This document shows positions 8,825-16,854 of a stretch of DNA of 64,000 nucleotides, one piece after another (the first letter of the stretch is position 1; the number at the start of each line of letters is the position of its first letter). The stretch lies in contig NZ_JAMBOF010000004.1 of the NCBI RefSeq assembly GCF_023715485.1, positions 62,001 to 126,000 of the forward strand, read 5' to 3'. This DNA is from Mesobacillus subterraneus (lineage in GTDB: Bacteria > Bacillota > Bacilli > Bacillales > Cytobacillaceae). Both the position numbers and the translations under genes were made by a program. Under the pieces are notes generated by a model. It had not been told where the DNA came from. It did not search any database and was given only the letters and a program-made list of their open reading frames with translations.

Positions 8825-9094
8825 CTATGTCCCTATTTCCTCAAACTCCTTAATCTTCTCAAGCCTTTCCACAAGCACCATGCATTTCCGGTCCCCGATT
8901 TCATATATATACATTTTATGTCCGTTTTCTTTCAGAAGCTTCTTAAATTGGATCTCGCCTATTAGATTATATCCTTTGGCTAAATCCAAGATTTTCTTAA
9001 GGATCTGTTCCCTGCTTGGTTCATTAGTAGATGCTATTTTAATAGGAATGGGTATTCCTTTAATCTTGAAGGTTACTAAAATGACGCTATCCAA
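8825..9094 (-). CDS. Hypothetical protein, 89 residues
   Basis: This small basic protein starts at a TTG (9092-9094), supported by AGGAG 9 bases upstream. The sequence is DSVILVTFKIKGIPIPIKIAS at the start, then a helical, lysine-rich middle (REQILKKILDLAKGYNLIGEIQFKKLLKENG) and a C-terminal beta segment MYIYEIGDRKCMVLVERL. No membrane span or cysteine motif is seen. It is probably a small single-domain alpha/beta protein. I do not recognise a family. It lies upstream of the terminator at 8759-8790, which may serve it in reverse. Confidence 0.6.
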   Translation of the reverse strand: MDSVILVTFKIKGIPIPIKIASTNEPSREQILKKILDLAKGYNLIGEIQFKKLLKENGHKMYIYEIGDRKCMVLVERLEKIKEFEEIGT

Positions 9095-9153
9095 TTAAAT
9101 CAACTCCTTTCAAAACCAATTCGACGCTTTTTACGATATTTCCTCTTTTCAGG

Positions 9154-9930
9154 TCATTTCTTTATAGCAGCAAGCAGGATGCTCTGTCCTTTAAAGCTCT
9201 GCACTTCATCACCAGAAAATTCAATTGAAAAATGGTTGTGTGTTCTCTTAGGGGCAGCGTTCATATATGTACTTAATTCATTTTTTTCTCTAGCAGGCAA
9301 ATCCATCATCGTACACCATGTCTCATAGGTAAATTTCTTGCTAAAAGTAAACATGTTTTCCATATACAAACCTGCATTCTCAATCTTTGATATCCATTCA
9401 GATTTTTTATATGCTCTGAAATGGCTTGGATCCCTTTTCTTTTCGATTGTATTATAAAACTGATCATATTCATCCTTTTCTGGTGCGACAGTATCGACAA
9501 GAACAAAAAGTCCTCCTGGATTTAATACCCGAAATACCTCACTGATGAAACGATCGACATCCGGAAAATGATGAGCAGCGATCCTGCAGGTGACGACTTC
9601 GAAAGATTCATTAGGAAAAGGAGTTTTTTCTGCATCCCCTTGAATAAAAACAACATTTTCATGTCCATTCAAACGGATAAACTGTTCAGCCTCATGAAGC
9701 ATATCCTCTGTTAAATCCAACGCAGTGACCTTTTGGAAGGAAGGTGCAAATGCGTTCGCGACATGTCCTCCACCTGTTGCAATATCAAGAAGTTCCCCTG
9801 AAAAAGCTCCATAGCCGGTTACAATTTCAACAAGTTTAGCCAAATCAAAGCCTTTAGCGTGGGATTTACTGGTTACATAATGACTGGCATTTTTTCCGAA
9901 TTGCTGTTGTACTTTTTCTTTTTCACTCAT
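9154..9930 (-). CDS. Class I SAM-dependent methyltransferase (YcgJ/UbiE-like)
   Basis: This 258-residue protein has SAM motif I LLDIATGGGHVANAF (residues 47-61), VTALDLTEDML (acidic loop), QGDAEKTPFPNESFEVVTCRIAAHHFPD (motif II) and VLNPGGLFVLVD (motif III). These are standard for the UbiE/MenG-like methyltransferases, and it resembles B. subtilis YcgJ. The C-terminal third (FTYETWCTMMDLPAREKN) is a substrate cap seen in the same group. It is cytoplasmic. An AGGAGG-type site precedes the ATG. It is not next to menaquinone genes, so a role in quinone synthesis is unlikely. The substrate is unknown. Confidence 0.87.
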   Translation of the reverse strand: MSEKEKVQQQFGKNASHYVTSKSHAKGFDLAKLVEIVTGYGAFSGELLDIATGGGHVANAFAPSFQKVTALDLTEDMLHEAEQFIRLNGHENVVFIQGDAEKTPFPNESFEVVTCRIAAHHFPDVDRFISEVFRVLNPGGLFVLVDTVAPEKDEYDQFYNTIEKKRDPSHFRAYKKSEWISKIENAGLYMENMFTFSKKFTYETWCTMMDLPAREKNELSTYMNAAPKRTHNHFSIEFSGDEVQSFKGQSILLAAIKK

Positions 9931-10071
9931 CCTAACTCCTCCTTTTTGCTCTTACATAACAATAACAAATAAAGGAAAAAATTGTTCGCCATTGCTTTTC
10001 TGCATATACTTTGGGTTCAAAGATTTCCTTTGCAGTTTAGAAGGTATGCCGTATCAGGTGAAAATAAACCC

Positions 10072-10106
10072 AAAAAAAGAAACGAAGAGGAATAACCCTC
10101 TCCGTT
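10072..10106 (-). terminator. Terminator of the DUF1292 gene
   Basis: On the minus strand AACGGAGAGG-GTTATT-CCTCTTCGTT, with one mismatch, is followed by TCTTTTTTT. Confidence 0.8.
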
Positions 10107-10117
10107 TCCATTGTTCA

Positions 10118-10390
10118 CTATTCCTCTTCACTCATCATTTCATCAAATGCAGAGGAAACCTTTTCAAACTCATCATCTGAGTCAATAGCAGCAAAATCAC
10201 CTTCATTATCGACTTTAAGGAAAAAGATATCGATGTCTTCATCGGTTTCTTCTTGAAGATCCTCCACGAAGCTTACGGCAACATAGTCTTTGCCTTCAAT
10301 GGTAACTGTCCCAATTACCTCAACTTCCTGTTCCTCATCATTTTCATCACTAATTGTAAATACTTCGCCTACATCGATTTTTTCCATCAT
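10118..10390 (-). CDS. DUF1292 family acidic protein (YrzB-like)
   Basis: This 90-residue, very acidic protein reads MMEKIDVGEVFTISDENDEEQEVEVIGTVTIEGKDYVAVSFVED and ends EFEKVSSAFDEMMSEEE, with the DIDIFFLKVDNEGDF core that defines DUF1292. GGGAGGGG lies 4 to 7 bases before two consecutive ATG codons (10388-10390 and 10385-10387), so either may start the protein; the frame stays open further upstream without a ribosome binding site. In most Firmicutes yrzB lies with yrrK and yrzL; here the gene is alone next to a patatin gene. Its function is unknown. Confidence 0.88.
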   Translation of the reverse strand: MMEKIDVGEVFTISDENDEEQEVEVIGTVTIEGKDYVAVSFVEDLQEETDEDIDIFFLKVDNEGDFAAIDSDDEFEKVSSAFDEMMSEEE

Positions 10391-10471
10391 GCAACCCCTC
10401 CCAATTTGTTGATATTCATAAAATAGTATGTCTTCTCTATTTCTTCCCAATTCTTATAGTAACATAACCAT

Positions 10472-11392
10472 TCATTTTGAAACTCCATTTAGAAATTTAA
10501 AAATCCCTTCCTTGTTTTCATTAAAAACTTCCTTTCCCCAGATTTTCATTTCTGTCATGAAAGAAATATCATCAAACGGAATTTCTTCTGATAATTCCTT
10601 ATTGAGACGGAAATAATGTTCACCAAGCAAAAGTCGGCAATGATACGAAACTGATTCAGAGGACAAATCCATTGCCAGATCAAGAAGTTTGGGGGTTACC
10701 TTCATTGATGGGAATTGAAACGGCATCCAATGGCGGATGCCCCAGTATTTTTTCTCGTCAATTGTAAAATCAATCCTTTGCTGACCTGTCCCAATCGAAA
10801 AGATTTGAATATCGTCGAGGTCAACCTTGAAATGGTGCAAAACCTCAGTGACACTCACTAAGGAAGGATTATTTGCCCACAAACCTCCGTCTATGGATAA
10901 GTATTGATTATTAACATTGTTTGGTGGAAAGTAAATCGGCGCTGAACAAGATGACAGTACTGCATCCCATAACTTTACGGAAAGTTCTTCTGACTTTGAA
11001 AAACCATAATCCGACCGATGAACATAAGGTTTCCCATGGGTAAGATCGACCGCAGGAATCAGAAGGGGTTTTTTTATGTCTTTAAGAGCCAGATCCTTAA
11101 ATGCTCTTATCAGAAGTCTCCGTAAGTACCTGTCAGTATAGACGCTTTTAAATAATCCTACTTTAGCATTTCTGACAAATATTTTCTCACCATATTTGAG
11201 GTAGCTTTCCATCACCTTGTTCATCGGTGTTTTAATAGCTGCGGATGCGGCGATAATGGAACCTGTACTAGTACCAGCTATTACATCGAATAAATCCCCA
11301 ATAGGTGTTTGGAATTCTTCTTCGATCGCCTGCAAAATCGCTATAGGAAAGACACCTCGTATTCCGCCCCCATCCACGCATAAAATCTTCAT
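10472..11392 (-). CDS. Patatin-like phospholipase
   Basis: This 306-residue cytoplasmic protein has the complete patatin catalytic set: the oxyanion loop DGGGIRG (residues 7-13), the nucleophile elbow GTSTG with Ser42, and the catalytic aspartate in DGGLWANNP. Patatins use a Ser-Asp dyad to hydrolyse acyl esters of phospholipids or neutral lipids. The layout, including the short C-terminal region, resembles bacterial CapV-type lipases, but no cyclic-nucleotide synthase or other anti-phage gene is adjacent, so there is no evidence for a defence role. It is probably a housekeeping or envelope lipase. A dispersed repeat lies directly upstream. Confidence 0.87.
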   Translation of the reverse strand: MKILCVDGGGIRGVFPIAILQAIEEEFQTPIGDLFDVIAGTSTGSIIAASAAIKTPMNKVMESYLKYGEKIFVRNAKVGLFKSVYTDRYLRRLLIRAFKDLALKDIKKPLLIPAVDLTHGKPYVHRSDYGFSKSEELSVKLWDAVLSSCSAPIYFPPNNVNNQYLSIDGGLWANNPSLVSVTEVLHHFKVDLDDIQIFSIGTGQQRIDFTIDEKKYWGIRHWMPFQFPSMKVTPKLLDLAMDLSSESVSYHCRLLLGEHYFRLNKELSEEIPFDDISFMTEMKIWGKEVFNENKEGIFKFLNGVSK

Positions 11393-11474
11393 CCTTATCC
11401 CCCGATATCAAGCAATGATATATTCATCCTTCCCTTTCCACTTGCACAATATAATGGTCCCAACGATAAATGTC

Positions 11475-11645
11475 CAAAAAGGCTGTTTTCGCATAGATTG
11501 TAGTTTTTCGAACTAAGTGTTCATCCGGCATATCTCCGGACTTCTAGCTCTTTTCGAGGAGGGTTTCTGAAAGGGGAATGCATTAAAACTCGTAATAATC
11601 TCAAATGCCAATTTTTACTTTTGGTTGTAAAAGCAACAAAATTTT
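11475..11645 (+). repeat. Dispersed intergenic repeat, copy A
   Basis: A block of about 170 bp begins GGCTGTTTTCGCATAGATTG and contains TTTTTCGAAC, AGCTCTTTTCGAGGAGG and GCATTAAAACTCG. It aligns by eye with the complement of 16669-16832 and with 52257-52398. It fills the gap of about 320 bp between the patatin and AGCS genes, where no gene is evident. Confidence 0.8.
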
Positions 11646-11666
11646 AAGAAAAAAGCCTCCACAAAT

Positions 11667-11700
11667 AAAAAAGAGAGTTGATCGCGATTGATCAGCTCTC
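11667..11700 (-). terminator. Terminator of the AGCS symporter gene
   Basis: On the minus strand GAGAGCTGATC-AATCGC-GATCAACTCTC, with one mismatch, is followed by TTTTTT, 13 bases after the stop codon. Confidence 0.9.
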
Positions 11701-11713
11701 TTCTCTTAAAGCC

Positions 11714-13174
11714 TTATGAAACTTTTTCTTTTTCATGATTGAATGAGTATTCCTCTTCCCAATACTCGGCGTTTTTAATGCCAAGTTTCTTGGAATTGAA
11801 TACAGGATCGAGTCCTTGCTTCTTCTGCTCTTCATAATCCTTCAATGCAATTAAAGCAGGTTTTGCAAGAAGGACAATCGCGATCAGGTTCAGCCATACC
11901 ATCAATCCCAATCCCGCATCACCCAATGCCCACGCAAGAGATGCTTCCTTGACTGCACCGTAGAATGTAGCGCCAAGAATGACAACTTTTAAGATGAACA
12001 TTGGCACCTTGCCATTTCTTCCTCTGAGAAGGTATGCAATATTTGTTTCTGCCATATAGTAATAAGCCATGATTGTTGTGAAAGCAAAGAAGAATAGCGC
12101 GACCGCAACAAATTCAGCCCCAAAACCAGGTATGACGGAATCAACAGCTGCCTGTGTATAGCCTGGACCTGCTTCTACACCTTTCAAGTTTTCGACGATG
12201 AAAGTGCCGTCTGCTCCGACAGTATTGAACATGCCAGTGAATAGAATCATGAACGCAGTTGCGGAACAAACGAATAAAGTGTCGATATAAACTGAGAATG
12301 CCTGGACAAGGCCTTGTTTCGCAGGGTGAGAAACTTCTGCAGCTGCAGCCGCATGCGGACCTGTGCCCTGGCCTGCTTCATTGGAATAGATACCGCGTTT
12401 TACACCCCATGCGATTGCACTGCCAAGAATACCGCCAAACATGGAATCTGCACCGAACGCACTTTTGAAGATCAATGCGAACACAGCTGGCACTTCAGTA
12501 ATATTCATCCCGATAATAACTAGAGCTACTAGGATATAGCCCACTGCCATAAAAGGAACCGTGTATTGCGCTACTGTCGCAATCCTTTTAACTCCCCCAA
12601 AAATAATTAAGCCTAGCAGAGCGATAACGATTAACCCTGTTACTGATTTGCTTACACCAAAAGCGTTCTCCAAACCAATTGCAATCGAGTTAGACTGGAT
12701 ACCTGGCATCAATATCGCCATCGCCAAAAGTGCAGAGATTGCAAACAGGATGGCGAACCAACGGATTCCAAGACCTTTTTCGATGTAGTATGCCGGCCCG
12801 CCTCGATAAAGTCCATCTTGCTTAACTTTATAGATTTGCGCGAGAGTTGACTCTACGAATGCACTGCCAGCTCCGATGAAGGCAATTGCCCACATCCAGA
12901 ACACTGCACCCGGTCCCCCCATCGCAATGGCTGTGGCAGTACCAGCGATATTACCCGTTCCTACACGGCCTGATAAAGCAATAGATAAGGCCTGAAAAGA
13001 TGAAACACCCGCGTCGGAACTTCTTCCTTTGAACATAAGCATTACCATGTCTTTGATATGCCTAACCTGCAAAAATCGTGTCAGGACTGAGAAGAGCAAC
13101 CCGATGCCTAAAATGGTATAAATGACAGGTGTACTCCACAAAATCCCATTGAGCCAAGATACAAAAGCTTCCAA
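11714..13174 (-). CDS. AGCS family alanine/glycine:sodium symporter (AlsT/AgcS)
   Basis: This 486-residue integral membrane protein has about 10-11 hydrophobic spans. Family signatures are ALSGRVGTGNIAGTATAIAMGGPGAVFWMW near residue 65, GGVKRIATVAQYTVPFMA, and the highly conserved GVKRGIYSNEAGQGTGPHAAAAA. Members import alanine, glycine or glutamine with Na+ (or H+). The C-terminus is a charged cytoplasmic tail (NAEYWEEEYSFNHEKEKVS). It is monocistronic with its own terminator. Substrate preference cannot be read from the sequence. Several other genes in this window handle amino-acid nitrogen. Confidence 0.93.
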   Translation of the reverse strand: MEAFVSWLNGILWSTPVIYTILGIGLLFSVLTRFLQVRHIKDMVMLMFKGRSSDAGVSSFQALSIALSGRVGTGNIAGTATAIAMGGPGAVFWMWAIAFIGAGSAFVESTLAQIYKVKQDGLYRGGPAYYIEKGLGIRWFAILFAISALLAMAILMPGIQSNSIAIGLENAFGVSKSVTGLIVIALLGLIIFGGVKRIATVAQYTVPFMAVGYILVALVIIGMNITEVPAVFALIFKSAFGADSMFGGILGSAIAWGVKRGIYSNEAGQGTGPHAAAAAEVSHPAKQGLVQAFSVYIDTLFVCSATAFMILFTGMFNTVGADGTFIVENLKGVEAGPGYTQAAVDSVIPGFGAEFVAVALFFFAFTTIMAYYYMAETNIAYLLRGRNGKVPMFILKVVILGATFYGAVKEASLAWALGDAGLGLMVWLNLIAIVLLAKPALIALKDYEEQKKQGLDPVFNSKKLGIKNAEYWEEEYSFNHEKEKVS

Positions 13175-13285
13175 ATGAATCCCCCTTTGCTTAATTAAAT
13201 TTCTTTCTATTTAGAATTATAAGATAATATTTACATAAGGACAATCAAAATGTGTTTGTAACAGTAAACAATTTCTGCGGCTGTA

Positions 13286-13320
13286 TAAAAACACCCTTCT
13301 ACTTAAGTAGAAGGGTGTTT
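13286..13320 (-). terminator. Terminator with a 32-nt perfect palindrome
   Basis: AAACACCCTTCTACTT followed by its exact complement (13289-13320) forms a perfect palindrome. On the minus strand it continues into TTTTTAT. It ends the DDAH-like gene. Confidence 0.88.
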
Positions 13321-13334
13321 GGAGTTAATATATA

Positions 13335-14201
13335 TCAACCAACAATGCTTTCGCGCAAAATTGGAAGGGTACAGCAACGGAATGAGCCTCCTGATTTTAT
13401 GATCTCCGTTATATCGACTTCAATAACTTCGAAGCCCTTGTTTCTGAGCTGTTCATTTACTCCCTTATTGACCGGCAAGCTTAGGATCCGTTTATTTCCG
13501 ATACCCAAAACATTCGTACCGAGAGTGAATTGTTCGTCTTCAGAAACATCAATCAATTCATAGCGTGAGCTGAACATTTTAATGTCCTCCTCTGTAAGCG
13601 AAGGGCGATAAATAAGCGCAACATCCGAAGAAACAACATTAAAAACACAATCAAGATGAAGGTATTCAGCTTTAAAGGGAATGGCGTGTACAGTAAATTG
13701 TGGAAGCAATCCCTGCAAATGCTCAACAGCTCTTTGATTTGTACGGTTGCTCAATCCCACATAAATCGTATCTTGGTCAATGATGACATCCCCGCCCTCG
13801 ATTTGATCACCAAGCAAATTATAATAGGAGATTTCTTCATCCTCCAGCCATTGCTTTAAAACATCTTCTTCTCCCTTGCGCACCTCATTTGCCATCTCTG
13901 CCACAAAGATGGTCTGTCCAAGAGTGAAGCCTATATCCCTTGTAAAGACTTGTTCAGGGTATTTTTTATGGTATGGAAGCAATATGACTTCCACTCCATA
14001 TTGTCGAAGTGTATTAACAAAATCATTATGCTGTTCTAAGGCGACTTCAATATGTATACCTTCATCCTTGAAATGTTTCTGTGTTTCATTAATGACATCG
14101 CGTATCGTCATGTACTGAGGCTGACACAAAATAACCTTCTTCAGCACATCGTATTCATTCATGACAAATCCTTTATTGTCAGGCTGGCGGTTCGGTTCCA
14201 T
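13335..14201 (-). CDS. DDAH/arginine deiminase-like amidinohydrolase
   Basis: This 288-residue protein of the guanidino-modifying superfamily resembles the dimethylarginine dimethylaminohydrolases. Visible active-site elements are FTRDIGF (about residues 86-92), the acid in IEGGD (135-138), the histidine in EYLHLDCVF (His182) and the nucleophilic cysteine in GGSFRCC (276 or 277). The reaction would convert a guanidino compound to citrulline or a ureido product plus an amine or ammonia. AGGAGG lies 7 bases before the ATG at 14201; the frame is open 9 codons further up without a usable site. The true substrate (arginine, methylarginine, agmatine or other) is not determined. Confidence 0.88.
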   Translation of the reverse strand: MEPNRQPDNKGFVMNEYDVLKKVILCQPQYMTIRDVINETQKHFKDEGIHIEVALEQHNDFVNTLRQYGVEVILLPYHKKYPEQVFTRDIGFTLGQTIFVAEMANEVRKGEEDVLKQWLEDEEISYYNLLGDQIEGGDVIIDQDTIYVGLSNRTNQRAVEHLQGLLPQFTVHAIPFKAEYLHLDCVFNVVSSDVALIYRPSLTEEDIKMFSSRYELIDVSEDEQFTLGTNVLGIGNKRILSLPVNKGVNEQLRNKGFEVIEVDITEIIKSGGSFRCCTLPILRESIVG

Positions 14202-14305
14202 TCTCATTCCTCCTATTGGCCAAATCATTTATATGTTTTCCTTATTCTTCTTTAAACATTACTTATCCATCCTAAAAAATTCGGTCAGATATTCTTACAC
14301 ATTTA

Positions 14306-14348
14306 CTGACTATAATTTAAATATTCCTTATGATAATGAAAATTATAA
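14306..14348 (+). promoter_or_regulatory. Promoter overlapped by a Fur box
   Basis: A -35 element CTGACT (14306-14311) lies 17 bp from a -10 TATGAT (14329-14334). GATAATGAAAATTAT, which begins inside the -10, matches the Bacillus Fur consensus GATAATGATAATCATTATC at most positions. Placement over the -10 fits iron-dependent repression of the two small genes that follow. Confidence 0.7.
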
Positions 14349-14369
14349 AAACGAGTGAGGAGAATGACG

Positions 14370-14513
14370 ATGATGCAACTTAAAGCAATGAAACTAGCCA
14401 AATTAATAATTTTAGTTGACCTATTTAGGGATGAATTATATGAAGAACTCTTAAAACAACACGGAAACCAAGCTAATGAGCTATTAAGGGCAGTTCAAAA
14501 TGAATTATTTTAA
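14370..14513 (+). CDS. Micro-protein, first gene of a Fur-box operon
   Basis: This 47-residue protein reads MMQLKAMKLAKLIILVDLFRD and ends LLRAVQNELF. The ATG at 14370 lies 7 bases after AGGAG; an ATG at 14364 is too close to it. It is predicted to be a single amphipathic helix pair with a hydrophobic stretch LAKLIILVDLF. It is followed after 15 bases by an FbpA-like gene and preceded by a Fur-box promoter, so both are probably made under iron starvation. In B. subtilis, Fbp peptides are thought to assist the sRNA FsrA in iron sparing; a similar role is inference. I recognise no family for this one. Confidence 0.6.
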   Translation: MMQLKAMKLAKLIILVDLFRDELYEELLKQHGNQANELLRAVQNELF

Positions 14514-14528
14514 GAGGGGGAAAAAGCG

Positions 14529-14681
14529 ATGTCTATGCATTTGAGGACAGCGATCGAAAAACTTAAGGATCACTACATCAATCATTTAATAAAATCTGGT
14601 TTTACCGAAGAAACAAAAGAAGATTTAAAGAGGTTAACAATTACCGAATTAAAAACTCTAACGAATGACTTTTCTAAATAA
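14529..14681 (+). CDS. fbpA: Fur-regulated basic protein, FbpA-like
   Basis: This 50-residue basic protein has the pattern LRTAIEKLKDHYINHLIKSGF followed by LKRLTITELKTL. It matches my memory of the Fur-regulated basic protein A family (LRxAVExxKxxLIxxLIxxGxY...LTLSELE). GAGGGGG lies 8 bases before the ATG. It is the second gene of the Fur-box operon that starts at 14306. In B. subtilis FbpA belongs to the iron-sparing response with FsrA and FbpB/C. No iron-uptake genes are nearby. Family assignment is fairly sure, the molecular role is not. Confidence 0.72.
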   Translation: MSMHLRTAIEKLKDHYINHLIKSGFTEETKEDLKRLTITELKTLTNDFSK

Positions 14682-14720
14682 TCACCCATTTTTATTTATA
14701 CTTTGCTAAAAAAAGTTCCA

Positions 14721-14737
14721 TGTGAGAAAATATAACA
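14721..14737 (+). promoter_or_regulatory. TnrA/GlnR box upstream of tnrA
   Basis: TGTGAGAAAATATAACA is an exact match to the TnrA/GlnR consensus TGTNA-N7-TNACA. It lies about 38-54 bases upstream of the tnrA start and predicts autoregulation by cellular nitrogen status. Confidence 0.85.
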
Positions 14738-14774
14738 TAAAATAAATTACCTCCTTCAAAGTGTGGTGAAAAGC

Positions 14775-15098
14775 TTGGCAAATGAATTTTCTTATAAAGA
14801 CAAGAAAGTGATTACCATAGGGATCGTCAAAGAGTTAACCGGTCTTTCTGAACGGCAAATTCGCTATTACGAGGAACGCAAATTGATTTTCCCGGAAAGG
14901 ACCTCAGGAGGAAGCAGGAGATATTCTTTTGCCGATGTTGAACAATTAGTTGAGATTGCGAACAAAATTGAAGATGGTGTCCAAACTTATGAGATTCGCC
15001 AGGAAATGATCCGAGAAAAGAAGCGTAATGATGAAGCAGCCCATAAAAAGATGATCCAGGGCCAGTTGAACGCCAGGTTCGGCGTCCGAAAATATTAA
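14775..15098 (+). CDS. tnrA: Nitrogen regulator TnrA (MerR family)
   Basis: This protein of about 107 residues reads [41 protein letters not shown] in its winged-helix domain, then the linker [27 protein letters not shown], and ends [17 protein letters not shown]. This C-terminus, like the QLNAHF end of B. subtilis TnrA that binds feedback-inhibited glutamine synthetase, separates TnrA from GlnR. TnrA activates ammonium and amino-acid scavenging genes when nitrogen is poor. I prefer the TTG at 14775, with GGTG 6 bases upstream; GTG codons at 14763 and 14766 would add three or four residues. Its neighbour amtB also has a TnrA box. Confidence 0.92.
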   Translation: MANEFSYKDKKVITIGIVKELTGLSERQIRYYEERKLIFPERTSGGSRRYSFADVEQLVEIANKIEDGVQTYEIRQEMIREKKRNDEAAHKKMIQGQLNARFGVRKY

Positions 15099-15104
15099 CC
15101 AATT

Positions 15105-15129
15105 AAACTTCCATTTTGGAAGTTTTTTC
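15105..15129 (+). terminator. Terminator of tnrA
   Basis: AAACTTCC and GGAAGTTT form an 8-bp stem around ATTTT, followed by TTTCTTTT. It separates tnrA from the TnrA-box promoter of amtB. Confidence 0.85.
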
Positions 15130-15147
15130 TTTTGTCTCCGAAAACAA

Positions 15148-15164
15148 TGTTAGGTTTCCTTACA
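15148..15164 (+). promoter_or_regulatory. TnrA box upstream of amtB
   Basis: TGTTAGGTTTCCTTACA matches TGTNA-N7-TNACA exactly. Its centre lies about 80 bp before the amtB start. That would place it near -50 of a plausible transcription start, the position used by TnrA for activation at B. subtilis nrgA. Confidence 0.85.
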
Positions 15165-15234
15165 TAAATGTGGTTGTCTGCCAAAATACATGCGAGAATA
15201 CAAACTACATTCATAATTAGAAGGAGGAAACACA

Positions 15235-16557
15235 ATGGATATTACATTTTTAATGAACAGTTTGTGGGTAATGATTTCTGCCGTATTAGTTATTTTGATG
15301 ATTGGGGGGTTCATCCTTCTTGAAACAGGATCAACAAGGATGAAGAATGCCGGCCATATTGCCGGTAAAACGATTTTAACGTTTGGGATTTCATCAATTG
15401 TATTTTGGGCAGTTGGCTACGGTCTGATATTCGGCACAGGTAACTCAATTCTTGGATTCTCAGACTTTTTTTATTCCGGTTATGATGTCGAAGGCTTAGG
15501 ACTTTCCGGCCCTGTTTTCTTCCTTTTTCAATTAGCATTCGCCGGCATTTCTCTGACGATTGCTTTTGGCGGATTTGCTGAACGGGCAAAGTTATCTGTT
15601 TACCTAGTTTTCGCACTCTTATTCTCTATATTAGTTTATCCATTCATTGCACATTGGATTTGGGGAGGCGGCTGGCTGGCAGAGCATGGAAAGCAGGATT
15701 TCGCGGGTTCCACGGTAGTCCATCTTACTGGTGCAATGGCAGCGCTGGCTGCTACGATCTTATTAAAGCCACGGATCGGGAAATACAATAAAGATGGCTC
15801 AGCTAATAATATCGAAGGCCACAACCAGGTGTTTACTGCTTTGAGCGTCCTGTTATTATGGGTGGGCTGGTTCGGATTCAACGCTGGCAGTACGATTTCG
15901 GTCGACGGTGCATTCTTCGGTTTCGTCGCTCTCAATACTAACCTTGCAGCCGCAGCTGGCACAGTCGCAGCTATGCTGATTTCCTGGATTGTCGTTGGCA
16001 AGGCTGATGTCCCAATGATGCTGAATGGTGCTTTAGCCGGTTTAGTAGCAATTACAGCTTCATGTGCATTTGTTGATACGTGGGCAGCTGTAGTCATCGG
16101 ATTAATCGCGGGAATTCTTGTATTCTATAGCATCCGGTTATTTGAAAGCAGAAAGATAGACGATCCTATCTTCGCACTATCAGTCCACGGAACGGCTGGT
16201 GTCTGGGGTACATTATCAACAGGATTCTTTGCCACACCTGAACTGGCAGCTGTCGGAAAACCAGGCTTGTTTTATGATGGCGGATTTGAGCAATTGGGAG
16301 TCCAGGCACTTGGTGTTTTGGCTTGCGGGGCATTCGCATTTATCGTTTCCTATATCATATTATCGATTATGAAGGTATCAATGAAAGGCTTGCGCGTAAC
16401 AGAAGAAGAAGAAATCATCGGCCTGGATATTAGCGAACATGGCAGCTATGGTTATCCGGAATTGGTCAGATCTGAAACTATCGCAAAAGAAAAAACTCAC
16501 AACGGAAGCAGTATACAACAAGCTCCATTGAATTCACAGCAGCCAACGGTCAATTAA
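15235..16557 (+). CDS. amtB: Ammonium transporter AmtB/NrgA
   Basis: This 440-residue, 11-span membrane protein has AMT family signatures: TGSTRMKNAGH, HWIWGGGWLAEHG, STVVHLTGAMAALAAT, LLLWVGWFGFNAGS and HGTAGVWGT, which include the conserved pore histidines. It conducts ammonia or ammonium at low external nitrogen. AAGGAGG lies shortly before the ATG. The C-terminal tail (EEEEIIGLDISEHGSYGYPE) carries the conserved GLDxSEHGEexY-like motif that contacts PII proteins. In B. subtilis nrgA is followed by the PII gene glnK; here no PII gene follows, only a dispersed repeat and unrelated genes. Confidence 0.95.
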   Translation: MDITFLMNSLWVMISAVLVILMIGGFILLETGSTRMKNAGHIAGKTILTFGISSIVFWAVGYGLIFGTGNSILGFSDFFYSGYDVEGLGLSGPVFFLFQLAFAGISLTIAFGGFAERAKLSVYLVFALLFSILVYPFIAHWIWGGGWLAEHGKQDFAGSTVVHLTGAMAALAATILLKPRIGKYNKDGSANNIEGHNQVFTALSVLLLWVGWFGFNAGSTISVDGAFFGFVALNTNLAAAAGTVAAMLISWIVVGKADVPMMLNGALAGLVAITASCAFVDTWAAVVIGLIAGILVFYSIRLFESRKIDDPIFALSVHGTAGVWGTLSTGFFATPELAAVGKPGLFYDGGFEQLGVQALGVLACGAFAFIVSYIILSIMKVSMKGLRVTEEEEIIGLDISEHGSYGYPELVRSETIAKEKTHNGSSIQQAPLNSQQPTVN

Positions 16558-16608
16558 GAACTTCTAGACGGCATCCTATGAATAGGATAGTATAAAGAAA
16601 TTTTTTTC

Positions 16609-16648
16609 GCGGCGATCCCAATAAAACTGGGGTCTGCCGCCTTTGATT
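16609..16648 (+). terminator. Probable terminator of amtB
   Basis: GCGGCGATCCC pairs with GGGGTCTGCCGC with a small internal bulge, followed by CTTTGATTTTT. A second hairpin, ATCCTAT/ATAGGAT, lies just upstream at 16574-16589, before a T7 run. Confidence 0.65.
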
Positions 16649-16668
16649 TTTAAGGGTGTTCCTAGCCG

Positions 16669-16832
16669 TTGTTGCTTTCACAATCAAAAGTAAAGATCGG
16701 CATTTGGATTTTTACGAGTGTTAATGCAGTACCTGTTCAGAAACCTCTTCGAAAAGAGTTCGAAGCCAAGAGATATATTGGATGAAAACTTGGTTCGAAA
16801 AACAACAATTTATGAAAAACAGCCATTTTTTA
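16669..16832 (-). repeat. Dispersed intergenic repeat, copy B (inverted)
   Basis: The complement of this block begins GGCTGTTTTTCATAAATTG and continues TTTTTCGAACCAAG, GGCTTCGAACTCTTTTCGAA and GCATTAACACTCG, matching copy A (11475-11645) and copy C. It fills most of the gap between amtB and the DUF294 gene. Confidence 0.8.
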
Positions 16833-16854
16833 AGAAAGGTGGTGATTTTGACAA

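Noticed and set aside
10472-11392. Patatin as an anti-phage CBASS effector (CapV-like)
   Set aside because: No cyclic-nucleotide synthase or other defence gene is adjacent; the gene stands alone among housekeeping genes.
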